A stretch of DNA of 61,926 nucleotides from Dulcicalothrix desertica PCC 7102 (GCF_003991905.1 NZ_RSCL01000042.1:1-61926); one strand, 5' to 3'; positions 26,701 through 36,807 are shown, counted from the first letter of the stretch. Numbers and translations are program-made. The notes: a model not told the origin generated them from the letters alone.

Positions 26701-29658
26701 AATAGAATAGTTTTTATTAGGATTACTAAAAACACCACTATGGTTTAGATAAAGGTTTATATAGGCAGCGCATAACCGATCCAAGCAGTGTTGATTCGCC
26801 AGATAAGTTTGCTCATCAAATCCCTTAATTTCTGCACGAGCTTGGCTTTGAGCAGCTTTTACCAATTTCGACAGAATCGAATTGGGACTGCAAAAGCTGT
26901 GTTTGCTGTCGCTTGTTCGTTGTACCTGTTGCTGTGGTTCAATCCAGTAACGCTGACGTTCAAAAGGATACGTCGGTAAAGGGATACGATGACGCTGTTC
27001 ATAAGCATAAAAACCAGACCAATCGATCTTAACCCCAAACAGCCAGAGGCGCCCCAAAGTATTGAGAATAAATGCTACATCTGAATGTTGTTCTTGGGGA
27101 TGGCGCAGTGATGTTAACGCTACCAGTTCTTGAGTTTGATGCTGAAGAGCAAAGCTGCTCAAAGTTCGTCCTGGACCTACCTCTAGTAATATGCGTTCTG
27201 GCTCTTTGAGTATCTCAACAATTCCTTCGTTAAAACGTACTGTTTGTCTCAAATGTTTCGCCCAATAGTTGGGGTCTGTTGCTTCGGCTGCTGTAATCCA
27301 AGTTCCACTAACGTTGGAGACAAACGGAATTTTTGGGGGATTAAGTGCAACGTTTAACAATTGGGTAAATGGCTCAATGATGGGTTCCATCATTTGGGAA
27401 TGAAAAGCATGGGAAACATGCAGGCGCCGACATATTACATTTTTTTGTTCTAAGTGCTGTTGCAATTGTTCCACCGCTTCGGTTGTACCCGACACCACGC
27501 AGTAGGAAGGTCCATTGCTTGCAGCTAAGGATAGTTCTGGCGCCAACAGGGGTTTTACTTCCTGTTCGGAAAGTTGAACCGATAGCATTGCACCACTCTT
27601 GCACTGCTGCATCAGTTTTCCTCTATTCGCCACTATTATAAGGGCATCTTCGAGTGAGAAAACCCCAGCTAATGTAGCAGCGACATATTCGCCAATGCTA
27701 TGACCAATCATTGCCTCCGGATGCACACCCCACGCCATCCACAACTGAGCGAGGGCGTACTCAATTACAAACAGCGCTGGTTGGGCAATGGCGGTTTGTT
27801 GTAACAACTGTGTCGCCTCATCAACTTTTTGTTCGGGATATAACACAGTTCGCAAATCCAGACCAATGTGAAGTTTGAGGAGTTCGCAGCACTTATCAAC
27901 TTGCTCTTTAAAAATAGGCTCACTCTCGTAGAGTGATCTGCCCATATTAACGTATTGCGCCCCTTGTCCAGAAAACATAAATATAACAGGTCGTTCTTTA
28001 GAATCTTGGAAGTTGTTTAAAACTCGTTTTGAATCTAAAGTTTTGAGTGCTGTAACTGCATCATCAAAATTCTCACAAATAACTAGTCTTCGATGACTAA
28101 AAGCACTACGACCAATATTTAGCGTATAAGCAACATCAGCGAGATTGAGATCGGGGTGTTTTTGATCGGTGTGTTTTTGATCGGTGTGTTTTTGATCGGG
28201 GTGTTTTTGTAGATGCTCAACTAAATTTTTAGTTGCATCTTCAAGAGCGGAGCTAGTTTTTGCTGATAGCAATAACAGTTGCCAAGGTCTAGATTTTCCA
28301 GAGGGTTTATCAAAACACGCTTCTTCTATAACAACATGGCTGTTAGTGCCGCCAATGCCAAAAGAACTGACGCCAGCACGGCGCGGAGTTTTATCTGTTT
28401 TCCATTCAGACAATGTAGTATTAACATAAAAAGGGCTATTTGCAAAATCTATCTTTGGATTTGGTTTTTCAAAGTGCAGGCTGGGCGGAATCATCTTGTG
28501 TTTGAGTGCCAAGACAGTTTTAATTAGACCTGTTACACCAGCCGCTGCATCTAAATGTCCAATATTAGTTTTTACCGAACCGATAGCACAAAACCCTTTT
28601 TTCTCGGTAGTCACACGAAAAGCTTTTGTTAAAGCTGCAATTTCAATGGGGTCTCCCAAAACTGTGCCGGTTCCATGAGTTTCTACATAAGTGATTGTTT
28701 CTGCTTCTACCCCAGCTATTGCTTGCGCTTCGGAAATGACCGCTTTCTGACCATCTACACTAGGCGCCGTATAGCCAACTTTTACAGAACCGTCATTATT
28801 AATAGCAGAACCTTTGATTATTGCATGGATGCAATCGCCATCGGTAATTGCATCTGCCAGCCGCTTCAAAACTACAATTCCAACTCCACTACCGTTGACA
28901 GTTCCTTGAGCGTTAGCATCAAAAGCGCGACAGTGCCCATCAGGAGAAAGAATCATACCCTCTTGATACAAATAACCAATTTCTTGGGGTATGTTAATGG
29001 AAATGCCACCTGCCAAAGCAATATCGCATTCTCCATTTAATAAACTCTGGCAAGCCAAATGGACGGCAACTAATGAAGTAGAACAAGCAGTTTGAATAGT
29101 AATACTTGGACCAGTGAGGTTGAGTTTGTAAGAAACACGTGTAGAGAGAAAATCTTTATCGTTTGTAATTGTCGCTTGGTAAATAGCCGTTGGTTCGCTA
29201 AGGTCAAGATTTGACAACAGGTTATTTAGCAAGTAAGTATTCATTCCTACACCTGCATAAATACCAATCGCACCATTATAAGTTTCTGTATTGTAACCAG
29301 CACTTTCAATTGCGTTCCAAGCACACTCCAAAAAAATACGGTGTTGTGGATCGGTCATTTCAGCTTCTCTGGCTCTAAAGCCAAAGAAAGAAGCATCAAA
29401 CAGATCGATGTCTGGTAAAATAGCATTTGCTTTAACGTAATTAGAGTTATTTAGCACAGCAGGGTTTACACCTGAAGAATTTAATTCTTCATCTGAGAAA
29501 AATGAAATAGATTCTACTCCGTGCTGTAAATTTCGCCAGAACTCGTCAATGTCTTTAGCTCCAGGAAAACGACCAGTCATACCAATAATAGCTATTTCTG
29601 AAGGATTTAAAAAATCATTATTTAAATCATTGGTTAAAGGAAGAGATGGTTTATTCAT
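23719..29658 (-). CDS. Type I polyketide synthase, KS-AT-cMT-KR-ACP
   Basis: The 1979-residue module extends the acyl-aminoacyl chain by one two-carbon unit. KS (about 20-445) has Cys192 (QTACSTSLVAVH), His328 (ETHGTGT) and His368 (NIGHLDA). AT (about 555-870) has GHSIGE at 652-657 and HAFHS at 750-754, the malonyl-type signature. A C-methyltransferase (about 960-1320, SAM loop EIGGGQG at 1121-1127) would add the alpha-methyl. KR (about 1540-1790) has the nucleotide loop GGLGGVG and the catalytic Ser/Tyr stretch SSQASILGGIGQAEY. ACP follows (FELGGDSLLATVV). There is no DH or ER, so a methylated beta-hydroxy unit is expected. A KHTDQ tandem repeat lies in the KS-AT linker. The gene overlaps the FAAL-NRPS gene by eight bases. 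Confidence 0.95.
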   Translation of the reverse strand: MNKPSLPLTNDLNNDFLNPSEIAIIGMTGRFPGAKDIDEFWRNLQHGVESISFFSDEELNSSGVNPAVLNNSNYVKANAILPDIDLFDASFFGFRAREAEMTDPQHRIFLECAWNAIESAGYNTETYNGAIGIYAGVGMNTYLLNNLLSNLDLSEPTAIYQATITNDKDFLSTRVSYKLNLTGPSITIQTACSTSLVAVHLACQSLLNGECDIALAGGISINIPQEIGYLYQEGMILSPDGHCRAFDANAQGTVNGSGVGIVVLKRLADAITDGDCIHAIIKGSAINNDGSVKVGYTAPSVDGQKAVISEAQAIAGVEAETITYVETHGTGTVLGDPIEIAALTKAFRVTTEKKGFCAIGSVKTNIGHLDAAAGVTGLIKTVLALKHKMIPPSLHFEKPNPKIDFANSPFYVNTTLSEWKTDKTPRRAGVSSFGIGGTNSHVVIEEACFDKPSGKSRPWQLLLLSAKTSSALEDATKNLVEHLQKHPDQKHTDQKHTDQKHPDLNLADVAYTLNIGRSAFSHRRLVICENFDDAVTALKTLDSKRVLNNFQDSKERPVIFMFSGQGAQYVNMGRSLYESEPIFKEQVDKCCELLKLHIGLDLRTVLYPEQKVDEATQLLQQTAIAQPALFVIEYALAQLWMAWGVHPEAMIGHSIGEYVAATLAGVFSLEDALIIVANRGKLMQQCKSGAMLSVQLSEQEVKPLLAPELSLAASNGPSYCVVSGTTEAVEQLQQHLEQKNVICRRLHVSHAFHSQMMEPIIEPFTQLLNVALNPPKIPFVSNVSGTWITAAEATDPNYWAKHLRQTVRFNEGIVEILKEPERILLEVGPGRTLSSFALQHQTQELVALTSLRHPQEQHSDVAFILNTLGRLWLFGVKIDWSGFYAYEQRHRIPLPTYPFERQRYWIEPQQQVQRTSDSKHSFCSPNSILSKLVKAAQSQARAEIKGFDEQTYLANQHCLDRLCAAYINLYLNHSGVFSNPNKNYSIEQLFEKCQIIPRYRQLLCRWLNILVEQSQLHKDQDLFTNFVPFSDDSLNALLKEVRSKFADTPEVVDIVQHCGENLESVLTGEKEPLELYAGSTQNTENLNQKLPLYEYYKDIIKTSLEQVVKLLPPDVNLRILEIGGGQGIATEALLPILPPQTNYTFTDVGSLFLRLAQQKFGAYPFVEYRLLDIEQPPTEQGYSTHSFDVVIAVNVLHVTRNMTQTLEHVRSLLAPGGLLLLWEITQPEVSFDITDGLLMNPITDEERSQGNPFLSKEQWHKALRDSGFVEVVTLSETEAFGHDVLVAQASTLTNLSTPSAFTVLVPKNADQIPQSLEQKPDIADWFYVPSWKRTMAPQRFDVKVQTKPGCWLVFTDEYGLGEEITQQLASLGQDIITVKVGEQFSQDSEFPQRVYRINPQHQDDYNKLFKELRTLNLIPKTIVHLWSVTPNLEELSIDSLENSQYESFYSLLFLTQALSENNQTHSLEIAIVSNNMQEVTSSELMCPEKAFVLGACKVIEQEYRNILCRSIDIDVIPKTENWQNKKLVNQLLAELKSELSDRVVAYRGLHRWVQTFEPVRLNETVEETPQLREGGVYLITGGLGGVGLFNAEYLAKTVHAKLILIGRSVFPERDEWLQWLSSHEPDDSISCKIRKIQALEALGAEILVLNADVTEREQMEAAITQAKNRFGQIHGVIHNAAEDKQELIAQTTLSTRGIVFSPKILGTLVLNQIFQDVDLDFLILTSSQASILGGIGQAEYTATCAFLDAFAHYSASKHSRLIKSINWNRWKTPEWIAKANLERVSQGLTLEQSGLTLEEGMEALKRILYSSTVPQIVVSNSDFNELINRNLINLHSTLNSLEEEFSKASQAKSTHKRPNLANAYVPPSNEIENTLADIWQETFGIEQVGIYDNFFELGGDSLLATVVLSRLRKSFEIELPYKSFFDEPTIAKIAEILVQKMSEQAEQEELAKALADIEQLTEDEALTLIQQGIELKSSP
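28149..28208 (-). repeat. Four tandem 15-bp units in the KS-AT linker
   Basis: GATCGGGGTGTTTTT or GATCGGTGTGTTTTT occurs four times without interruption. On the coding strand each unit encodes QKH-P/T-D, so residues about 488-503 are a five-residue repeat. The unit is a multiple of three, so copy-number change would alter linker length without a frameshift. Confidence 0.9.
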
Positions 29659-32600
29659 TTGGAACTCCTTTCGCGTTAGTTTGCGCTCTGTGCGTTTGCC
29701 TAAGTTGTTTTTGTTGATTCCTCAAAGTTTGGCGGTCGCTGCGAATTTCAAGGCGAGAGCGGTTTTCTGAAACAATTTCTTCGCTGTGTTTGTTACTTAA
29801 GTATTTAGCTAACGTGTGTATACTTGGATACTTAAACATGTCAAGAATTGAAATATTGTCCAATATTGCTATTAATCTGCTGTGTATTTGAACCATGAGT
29901 AATGAATGTCCTCCTAGTTCAAAAAAATTGTCATAAATACCAACTTTTTCTACCTGAAGCATTTCTTGCCAAACAGCAGCAATTAAGCGCTCAATTTTTG
30001 TTTGCGGCATTACATAAGCCACATTTAACTCGGGGCGAAGACTTTCTGGTTCTGGCAACGCGCGGCGATTTATTTTACCATTGGGTAAGAAAGGCAAAGC
30101 TTCCAACATCACAAAAATTGCAGGAATCATATATTCAGGCAATTTTTCATTTAAAAAGTTCCGCAGTGTTGTAGTGGTTAAAGCTTGCTTCTTGGGAACA
30201 ACATAAGCTATTAAACATTTATCGTTAAGTTGGTTTTCCTGAACAATAACCACAGCTTGTGCTACTTCTGGATGTTGAGTTAAAATTGCCTCAATTTCTG
30301 GAAGTTCAATGCGGAAACCGCGAATTTTGACTTGATTATCAATGCGACCAAGAAACTCAATGTTGCCGTCGCTCATGTAGCGAACTAAGTCTCCAGTTTT
30401 GTAGAGTCGCGCTCCAGGTTCATTGCTAAAGGGATTGGGAATAAACTTTTGAGCCGTCAACTCTGGGTGGTTAAGATAACCTCTAGCTAAACCGAAGCCA
30501 CCAATATGTAATTCACCTGGTACTCCAATAGGAACTGATTGGAGATTATTATCGAGAATATAGGTTTGCGTATTGGCAATAGAGCGACCAATCGGTACGC
30601 AATGAGCTATGTCTTTTTCAGCACAGGGTACAGGTTGATAAAGTGTGGCGGTAATTGTAGTTTCGGTTGGACCATAAGCATTGTACCATTTAACATTAGT
30701 TCCAACCTGCTGGCGCCAAAAAGCTAATTGCTCTGGTTGAGTTTTTTCCATTCCCACCACTACCAAGCGCACGCTTTTTGGGCAATACACATCTAATTGA
30801 GACAATGCTCTCGTCCACTCAAGCCAGTATGGTGTTGGAAGGTTCAACACTGTCAGCTTTTCTTTTTCTACAAATTGGACAAAATCTACAATCGAGGTAA
30901 ATATCCTGTCGGGTCGCATCACCATTGTTGCACCACTCAACAGGGGGGGGAAAATTTCTTCGCCAGCTTGATCGAAGCTGAATACAGCAAACTCTAAAGT
31001 TCTATCATTACTATTAATATCATATTTCTTGGCGATAGCGCAACTATGGTTGCTCAAACTAGAGTGTTGAATCAATACTCCCTTGGGCTTACCTGTAGAC
31101 CCCGAAGTGTAGATAACATAAGCTAAGTTTTCTGGATGAACAGCACATCGAGGATTGTCCGATTTATGTTGCGATATTGTACCCCAATCTCTATCTATGC
31201 AAACTTTATGCAACTCACTCTCAGGGAGTTGAGGTAGTAATTTTTCCTGAGTTAGTAACACTCTCAACTGCGAGTCATTGAGAATTGAATGCCAACGCTG
31301 TTTAGGTAATTGTGGGTCTAGCGGGATATAAGCTCCACCTGCTTTCAGAACACCCAAAAATGCAACCAATATTTCTATAGAACGGTCAATGCAAATACCT
31401 ACTAGTTGTTCAGGTTTTACACCCAGTTGCTGTAAATAGTGCGCTAATTTGTTCGCGCGCGTGTTTAACTCTCGATAAGTAATTTGCAAATCTTCAAATA
31501 CTACAGCCACAGCTTCTGGAGTTCGTTCCACTTGCTCTTCAAACAATTGATGTATGCATTTATCTTGAGGATAATTGCTTTGAGTTTGATTCCATTCTAC
31601 CAACTGATGCCGCTCAAATGCAGTTAGCAGGGGCAATTTAGAAACTGGCTGCTCTGGATTAGCAACAATTTCCTCCAGCAAAGTTTGTAAATGTTCCGAC
31701 ATTCGGTATATGGTATCTGTATCAAACAAGTCAATGTTGTACTCAAGCGATGCGGCAAGTTCAAGCTCCACCTCAGCTATTGTCAGTGTCAAATCAAACT
31801 GAGCTATCCGTTGTTCCAGTCCTAAAGACTCCAGTTGCAAATCTCCCAAACTCATTTTAGCTCCCGTTTCGCCCAAAGCAAACGCTGTTAAGCCTTCGTC
31901 ATGAAGCAAGTGCGCTTTCTGCATGACAAACATAACTTGGAACAGTGGAGATATACTGAGGTCTCTTGTTGGTTGTAATCGCTCAACTAAAAGCGCAAAG
32001 GGATAATCTTGGTGTTTAAAAGCATCTAGTACTTTGGAGCGTACTTGATTGAGAAACTCTTTAAATGTTGGATTTCCAGATAGATTTGCACGGCATACTA
32101 TCGGGTTAACAAAATAACCAATTAATCCCGCTAACTCAGCTCGAACCCTACCCCCTGTTGGCGAACCAACCAATAAATCTTCTTGACCCGTGTAGCGCAG
32201 CAATAGCACCTGAAAAGCTGCGAGTAAGGTCGTGTAAAGAGTAGTACCGTGAGCGCGGCTTAATGCTTTGAGCTTAGACGTTAATTCTGCATTTAACTTG
32301 AAGGACTGGGAAGCACCTTGATATGTTTGAACAGGAGGTCGAGGCCGGTCGGTAGGTAAATTCAGCGTCGGCAACTCTCCTGCAAGCTGTTTCTGCCAAT
32401 AAGCCCAGTGTTTCGCTCCTTCTGCGTTTGCCAGCATTTGTACTGAAGCGTGCGCGTAATCAGTATACTGCAATTCTAAAGGCGCCAGTGCTGCTGTTGT
32501 GCCATCTTTTTCTGCCTGATAAAGTTTTCCCATCTCCTGTAGGAGTACTGACAAAGACCAGAAGTCAGCAATAATGTGATGTACAACTAGCAGTAAGATA

Positions 32601-35098
32601 TATTCATTGGTTGAACGAGTGAATAAATTGACTCGCAGTAAAGGACCTTGCTTTAAATCAAAGGGTCGGTAAGCATCTTCAACAAGGCGATTATTAAGGA
32701 ATGTCTCGCTCCAAGCAGATGCATTTTCTACCTGGAAGTAAACCTGTTTAAAATTGTGAACCTGTTGTTTAGGTTCGCCATCAGGCGCCATAAAAGTCGT
32801 CCTTAAGGCAGGATGGCGATCTACCAATTTCTGAAACGCGCGTTGCAAAGCAGGAATATCCAAATCTGCTTTTATGCGTATAGGCGCCGCAATATTGTAA
32901 GCAGGACTATCGGGTGTTAACTGGTGCAGAAACCACAGAGAGCGTTGCCCATAGGAGAGGGGGTATTCAGCATTAGCTTGCTGAATTGGAACAAGAGCAG
33001 TTTCTAAGGTAGGGCTACTTGCTGTAAATTGATTAAGTATTTCAATCGCTATCTGGGCAGTGCCAGAACTTTCGAGGAAACTGGTCATTGGTAAAATTAC
33101 ACCAAAGCTAGTTTCAATCTCGTTTTTTAGCTCGACAGCCATCAAAGAATCAAAACCTAAAGTGGTGAGAGGCTGGTGTTGGTCTAATTGAGAAGGCGCC
33201 ACTTTGAGTACCTGAGCCACTCGCTTTTGAAGGTAAGATAAAAGCCACCCCTGTTGATCTTCTAATTGCATTGCTAGAAGAGTTTCCCGGTCTAGTTTAT
33301 TTATACTATCGACTAGATAAGAATCTTCTAAAATGCTACTACCTACAATATCTAAACTTTCATCAAGAAAGCCAACTTTGCAAGCATGGCGCTGAATTTT
33401 ACCACTAGAAGTTTTTGGGATACTTGCAGTTCTGAGCAATAAAACAGCATAAGCTTGTATCTCGTGCTGCTGTGATATTGCCGAGCGGATGGCCCCAACT
33501 ACTTCATCCACATTTAGCTGACGCAAGTAACTTCGCTCTACCTCACAAGCAACAACCAATTTTTCCTCGCCATTAACTTCAACCCCAAATGACGCACTAC
33601 AACCAAATCGCAGTCCTGGATGGCTCTTTTCGAGTGTAAGTTCAATATCTTGAGGATAATAATTGCGCCCGCGAATAATAATTATATCTTTCAAGCGACC
33701 TGTAACAAACAACTCTCCGTTTTGGAAAAATCCTAAATCTCCAGTTCGCAAAAATGAACCACTAGCTTTTGGCGCCGAATTCGCGTCAATAGCATCAGTA
33801 TTTGCGATATCAGCATTGAAAATTTGTTCTGTTAGTTGCGGTTGATTCCAATACCCCTGAGCTACACTTGAACCTGAAACCCAAATCTCTCCCACTTGGT
33901 CAGATCGGCATTGGAGCATAGTTTTGGGGTCAACAATTGTAATTTTATCAAACAAAGTTAAACCACAACCCACAATTGTCCGGGAACCGACTTGATCTAA
34001 TGTCGATGAAAGCACCTGGTTTTGTTCGAGGGCTGCTTCCTCAAGATTATATAAAACAGGAGGCGCCGTTTTTAAACCTCCAGAGACAAATAAAGTTGTC
34101 TCAGCCATCCCATAGCAGGGGTAAAATGCTGAGTAACGGAAACCACAATCAGCAAACTTACGAGCAAATTGTTGTAATGTCTCTGCACGAATAGGTTCAG
34201 AACCGTTGAAAGCAACTTCCCAACTGCTCAAATCAAGACTAGAGATTTGTTCGGGAGTAATCTTGTTTACGCACAGATCGTAAGCAAAATTTGGGCCACC
34301 ACTAGTAGTTGCTTTATAGCGGGAAATAGCTTGCAGCCAACGAACGGGTTGCTGCAGAAAAGCTACAGGTGACATCAGAAAGCTTGGTATTCCTAAATAC
34401 AAAGGCTGTAAGACGTTTCCAATCAGCCCCATATCATGGAATAGAGGTAGCCAGCCAACAAAGATAGTTTCCTTCGTATGCCCAAAAGCCATTTGAATCA
34501 GTCTTTCATTGTGTAATATATTACCGTGACTGACCATGACTCCCTTCGGCTTTCCTGTAGAACCGGAAGTGTACTGAAGAAAAGCTAAAGTATTTTTGCT
34601 TAATGTTGGTTCTTGCCAGAAACTACTCAAGTTTTTGTCTATTTCATCGGTTGCTAGCCAGCGTAACCCAGATATTTCTGAATTCAACGCCCATCGACTC
34701 TCTAGGTTCGCTAACTCTGAGGATATGGTGAGCGCAAAAGTCGCTTGGGCATCTACAACAATTGTCTCTAGCCTGGACATATTATGGTTTCGCCTCGGCG
34801 GGTAAGCGGGAACTGGTACAATTCCGGCATACAAACACCCAAAAAAAGCAATAATAAACTCTAGACTTGGCGGATAGAGCAGTAACGCGCGTTCGCCAGT
34901 AGTTCCAAGAGACTGGAGAGAAGCTGCAATCCCTTGTGCTTGTTGGTCTAATTCTCCATAAGTAAGGCTGCTTGATTCAATTTCTCCATCTTGTAAAAAA
35001 GTATAAGCAATTTTATCACCCTGGTATTGCCCTCGGTAGCGCAGAAGCTCAACTAAAGTTGAAAAGTTATACATGGTATTTTTTAAGTCATCTAACAT
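29651..35098 (-). CDS. Starter protein, FAAL-ACP-C-A-PCP
   Basis: The 1815 residues open with a fatty acyl-AMP ligase (about 1-580): LQYTSGSTGKPKGVMVSHGN, GWLPLFHDMGLIGN and FYPCYGMAETTLFVSGG are FAAL signatures. An ACP (TTLGFDSLMAVELKNE) follows, then a condensation domain (about 720-1160, HHIIADFWS, a form common after lipid starters), an adenylation domain (about 1190-1690) and a PCP (NFFELGGHSLLMVQI). The enzyme therefore activates a fatty acid and N-acylates the first amino acid. By-eye A-domain pocket residues are D-Q-E-N-V-G-A-I-T, with Glu at 239; the substrate is not assignable, possibly basic. The C-terminal ~45 residues are very basic. An alternative start is the ATG at 35074. The gene begins directly after the MbtH stop codon. 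Confidence 0.94.
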   Translation of the reverse strand: MLDDLKNTMYNFSTLVELLRYRGQYQGDKIAYTFLQDGEIESSSLTYGELDQQAQGIAASLQSLGTTGERALLLYPPSLEFIIAFFGCLYAGIVPVPAYPPRRNHNMSRLETIVVDAQATFALTISSELANLESRWALNSEISGLRWLATDEIDKNLSSFWQEPTLSKNTLAFLQYTSGSTGKPKGVMVSHGNILHNERLIQMAFGHTKETIFVGWLPLFHDMGLIGNVLQPLYLGIPSFLMSPVAFLQQPVRWLQAISRYKATTSGGPNFAYDLCVNKITPEQISSLDLSSWEVAFNGSEPIRAETLQQFARKFADCGFRYSAFYPCYGMAETTLFVSGGLKTAPPVLYNLEEAALEQNQVLSSTLDQVGSRTIVGCGLTLFDKITIVDPKTMLQCRSDQVGEIWVSGSSVAQGYWNQPQLTEQIFNADIANTDAIDANSAPKASGSFLRTGDLGFFQNGELFVTGRLKDIIIIRGRNYYPQDIELTLEKSHPGLRFGCSASFGVEVNGEEKLVVACEVERSYLRQLNVDEVVGAIRSAISQQHEIQAYAVLLLRTASIPKTSSGKIQRHACKVGFLDESLDIVGSSILEDSYLVDSINKLDRETLLAMQLEDQQGWLLSYLQKRVAQVLKVAPSQLDQHQPLTTLGFDSLMAVELKNEIETSFGVILPMTSFLESSGTAQIAIEILNQFTASSPTLETALVPIQQANAEYPLSYGQRSLWFLHQLTPDSPAYNIAAPIRIKADLDIPALQRAFQKLVDRHPALRTTFMAPDGEPKQQVHNFKQVYFQVENASAWSETFLNNRLVEDAYRPFDLKQGPLLRVNLFTRSTNEYILLLVVHHIIADFWSLSVLLQEMGKLYQAEKDGTTAALAPLELQYTDYAHASVQMLANAEGAKHWAYWQKQLAGELPTLNLPTDRPRPPVQTYQGASQSFKLNAELTSKLKALSRAHGTTLYTTLLAAFQVLLLRYTGQEDLLVGSPTGGRVRAELAGLIGYFVNPIVCRANLSGNPTFKEFLNQVRSKVLDAFKHQDYPFALLVERLQPTRDLSISPLFQVMFVMQKAHLLHDEGLTAFALGETGAKMSLGDLQLESLGLEQRIAQFDLTLTIAEVELELAASLEYNIDLFDTDTIYRMSEHLQTLLEEIVANPEQPVSKLPLLTAFERHQLVEWNQTQSNYPQDKCIHQLFEEQVERTPEAVAVVFEDLQITYRELNTRANKLAHYLQQLGVKPEQLVGICIDRSIEILVAFLGVLKAGGAYIPLDPQLPKQRWHSILNDSQLRVLLTQEKLLPQLPESELHKVCIDRDWGTISQHKSDNPRCAVHPENLAYVIYTSGSTGKPKGVLIQHSSLSNHSCAIAKKYDINSNDRTLEFAVFSFDQAGEEIFPPLLSGATMVMRPDRIFTSIVDFVQFVEKEKLTVLNLPTPYWLEWTRALSQLDVYCPKSVRLVVVGMEKTQPEQLAFWRQQVGTNVKWYNAYGPTETTITATLYQPVPCAEKDIAHCVPIGRSIANTQTYILDNNLQSVPIGVPGELHIGGFGLARGYLNHPELTAQKFIPNPFSNEPGARLYKTGDLVRYMSDGNIEFLGRIDNQVKIRGFRIELPEIEAILTQHPEVAQAVVIVQENQLNDKCLIAYVVPKKQALTTTTLRNFLNEKLPEYMIPAIFVMLEALPFLPNGKINRRALPEPESLRPELNVAYVMPQTKIERLIAAVWQEMLQVEKVGIYDNFFELGGHSLLMVQIHSRLIAILDNISILDMFKYPSIHTLAKYLSNKHSEEIVSENRSRLEIRSDRQTLRNQQKQLRQTHRAQTNAKGVPNE

Positions 35099-35311
<213 letters not shown>

Positions 35312-35823
35312 TATTACCTTCGGGTCGTTTCCTTGTAAAAGGGCATCTACCCTTATATTCGTATCGCTTCTAATGCTTATTCATTACTTCCCTTCCACAA
35401 CCAACAAGGTTTTGTAACTGTGATTGTAAAGAAATGTAAAGAAATTATATAAAAATTTGTTTTTAGGAAAAATAAGTAGTAGCGTGATGTTATAACGTTA
35501 ATAGCAGCGTTTCCAAGTTTGACTCAGTAGGTCAATAGTATTAACAAAAAGTATCTGCTGTAATTAATATCTTAGAGACTTTTTAGGGTATAAAACTCTT
35601 CTTCTTTGCACAAAGGGTAGCTTGCTACAGATGTCCAAGTTTTGCTTTCCCAGTAGCAGCGCGCTCATTGTTATAAGTCTTTAGTACCACTAACCATACT
35701 ATCACGAAACAGAAGAGACTCTTCGTCAGTTTGATATTGACATTGCTAGGAAAACTTCTAGTTAATAATCAACACTGAGTAACGATGCATTAACAGTATA
35801 CTCCATTTACTTAATACAGTCAT
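35312..35823. promoter_or_regulatory. Divergent promoter region of the biosynthetic cluster
   Basis: A 512-bp AT-rich gap between MbtH (leftward) and the DDAH-like gene (rightward). It must hold promoters for both arms. The near-tandem GTAAAGAAAT-GTAAAGAAAT at about 35427-35446 could be an operator or part of a leftward promoter. I could not identify convincing -35/-10 pairs or a known regulator site, and the cluster has no obvious regulatory gene of its own. Confidence 0.5.
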
Positions 35824-36807
35824 ATGTTACACAACGACTTAAACATTGCTCAAAGTAAACAACCTGGCTTTTTGATGAATGTGCCATTCTCTCTATCTAC
35901 TGAGTTTCCGAATAATGCGTGGATGCTAGACTTAGAGCCTGATGAATTGGTGATTGATAAAGAAAAAACTTTATCCCAGTTCATGTCATTGTACAGTTTC
36001 ATGTCACGTTATGCCGTTGTTTACTTGCTTCCAAGCGTTCCTGGACTTCAAGACCAGACTTACGTAGCTAACTTAGGGATTGTACTGCCACATACACCAG
36101 AAAAAACAGTTGTCATCTCTAATTTTTATTCCGAACCAAGACGGAATGAGAGCGAGATTGGACGTGACTTTTTCAAGCTAATGAAATTCTCCATTCAAGA
36201 TGCTCCTGAATATTTCGAGGGTGAGGCGGATTTAAAGCATATACGAGATAACGTTTACGTTGGTGCATACGGTCTTCGCACATCAAAAAATGCATTAGAC
36301 TGGTTTAGCAGAACTTTTGACATGAAAGTTATTCCCTTGTTGATGCAAGATGAATATCTGTATCATTTAGACTGTTGTGTTTTACCACTTTCTCCGGAAC
36401 ATTTAGCAGTATGTACAGAAATTGTAGATAAAGAGACTTTACATGAATTAGAAAAGTATACTTGTATTCACGATGTAAGTGTTGATGATGCGTATAGTGG
36501 GTTAACTAACAGTATAGTGTTAGGAAAACATCTACTTTGTGCATCTCATATTCAAGACCTTTCTCCCTCTCATGAAGATTATGAATACGAGAAGAACAAA
36601 ATAGAATCAGTTAGCTCACTATGTTCTTCTTTAGGTATGGAACCAGTTTTCTTTAATCTGTCAGAATTTTGCAAATCTGGCGCCCTTTTATCCTGTCTAG
36701 TTATGCACCTCAACCGCAATAATTACATAATGGGTGAATCGCTTAACGAAGCTGGCAATGTTAAAGTTTTTCAGTTCGAGTCTCAGCAAGAATTAGTCGC
36801 TCTTTAA
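35824..36807 (+). CDS. DDAH/arginine-deiminase-fold guanidino enzyme
   Basis: A 327-residue member of the pentein (amidinotransferase/dimethylargininase) superfamily. Landmarks fit the catalytic frame: Glu132 in YFEGEADLKHI, GLRTS at 150-154, His181 and Asp183 in YHLDCCVLPL, and a late Cys291 in SGALLSCLVMHLN. Enzymes of this fold attack a guanidine carbon through the Cys, either hydrolysing it (arginine or dimethylarginine to citrulline) or transferring it. The substrate here is unknown. Its place as first gene of the rightward arm suggests it works on arginine or on a guanidine of the product. A self-resistance role by modifying the product is an alternative. Confidence 0.75.
   Translation: MLHNDLNIAQSKQPGFLMNVPFSLSTEFPNNAWMLDLEPDELVIDKEKTLSQFMSLYSFMSRYAVVYLLPSVPGLQDQTYVANLGIVLPHTPEKTVVISNFYSEPRRNESEIGRDFFKLMKFSIQDAPEYFEGEADLKHIRDNVYVGAYGLRTSKNALDWFSRTFDMKVIPLLMQDEYLYHLDCCVLPLSPEHLAVCTEIVDKETLHELEKYTCIHDVSVDDAYSGLTNSIVLGKHLLCASHIQDLSPSHEDYEYEKNKIESVSSLCSSLGMEPVFFNLSEFCKSGALLSCLVMHLNRNNYIMGESLNEAGNVKVFQFESQQELVAL

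Noticed and set aside
23719-29658. A dehydratase domain between AT and methyltransferase in the PKS
   Set aside because: The region about 905-960 is a short linker and no HxxxGxxxxP-type motif was seen.
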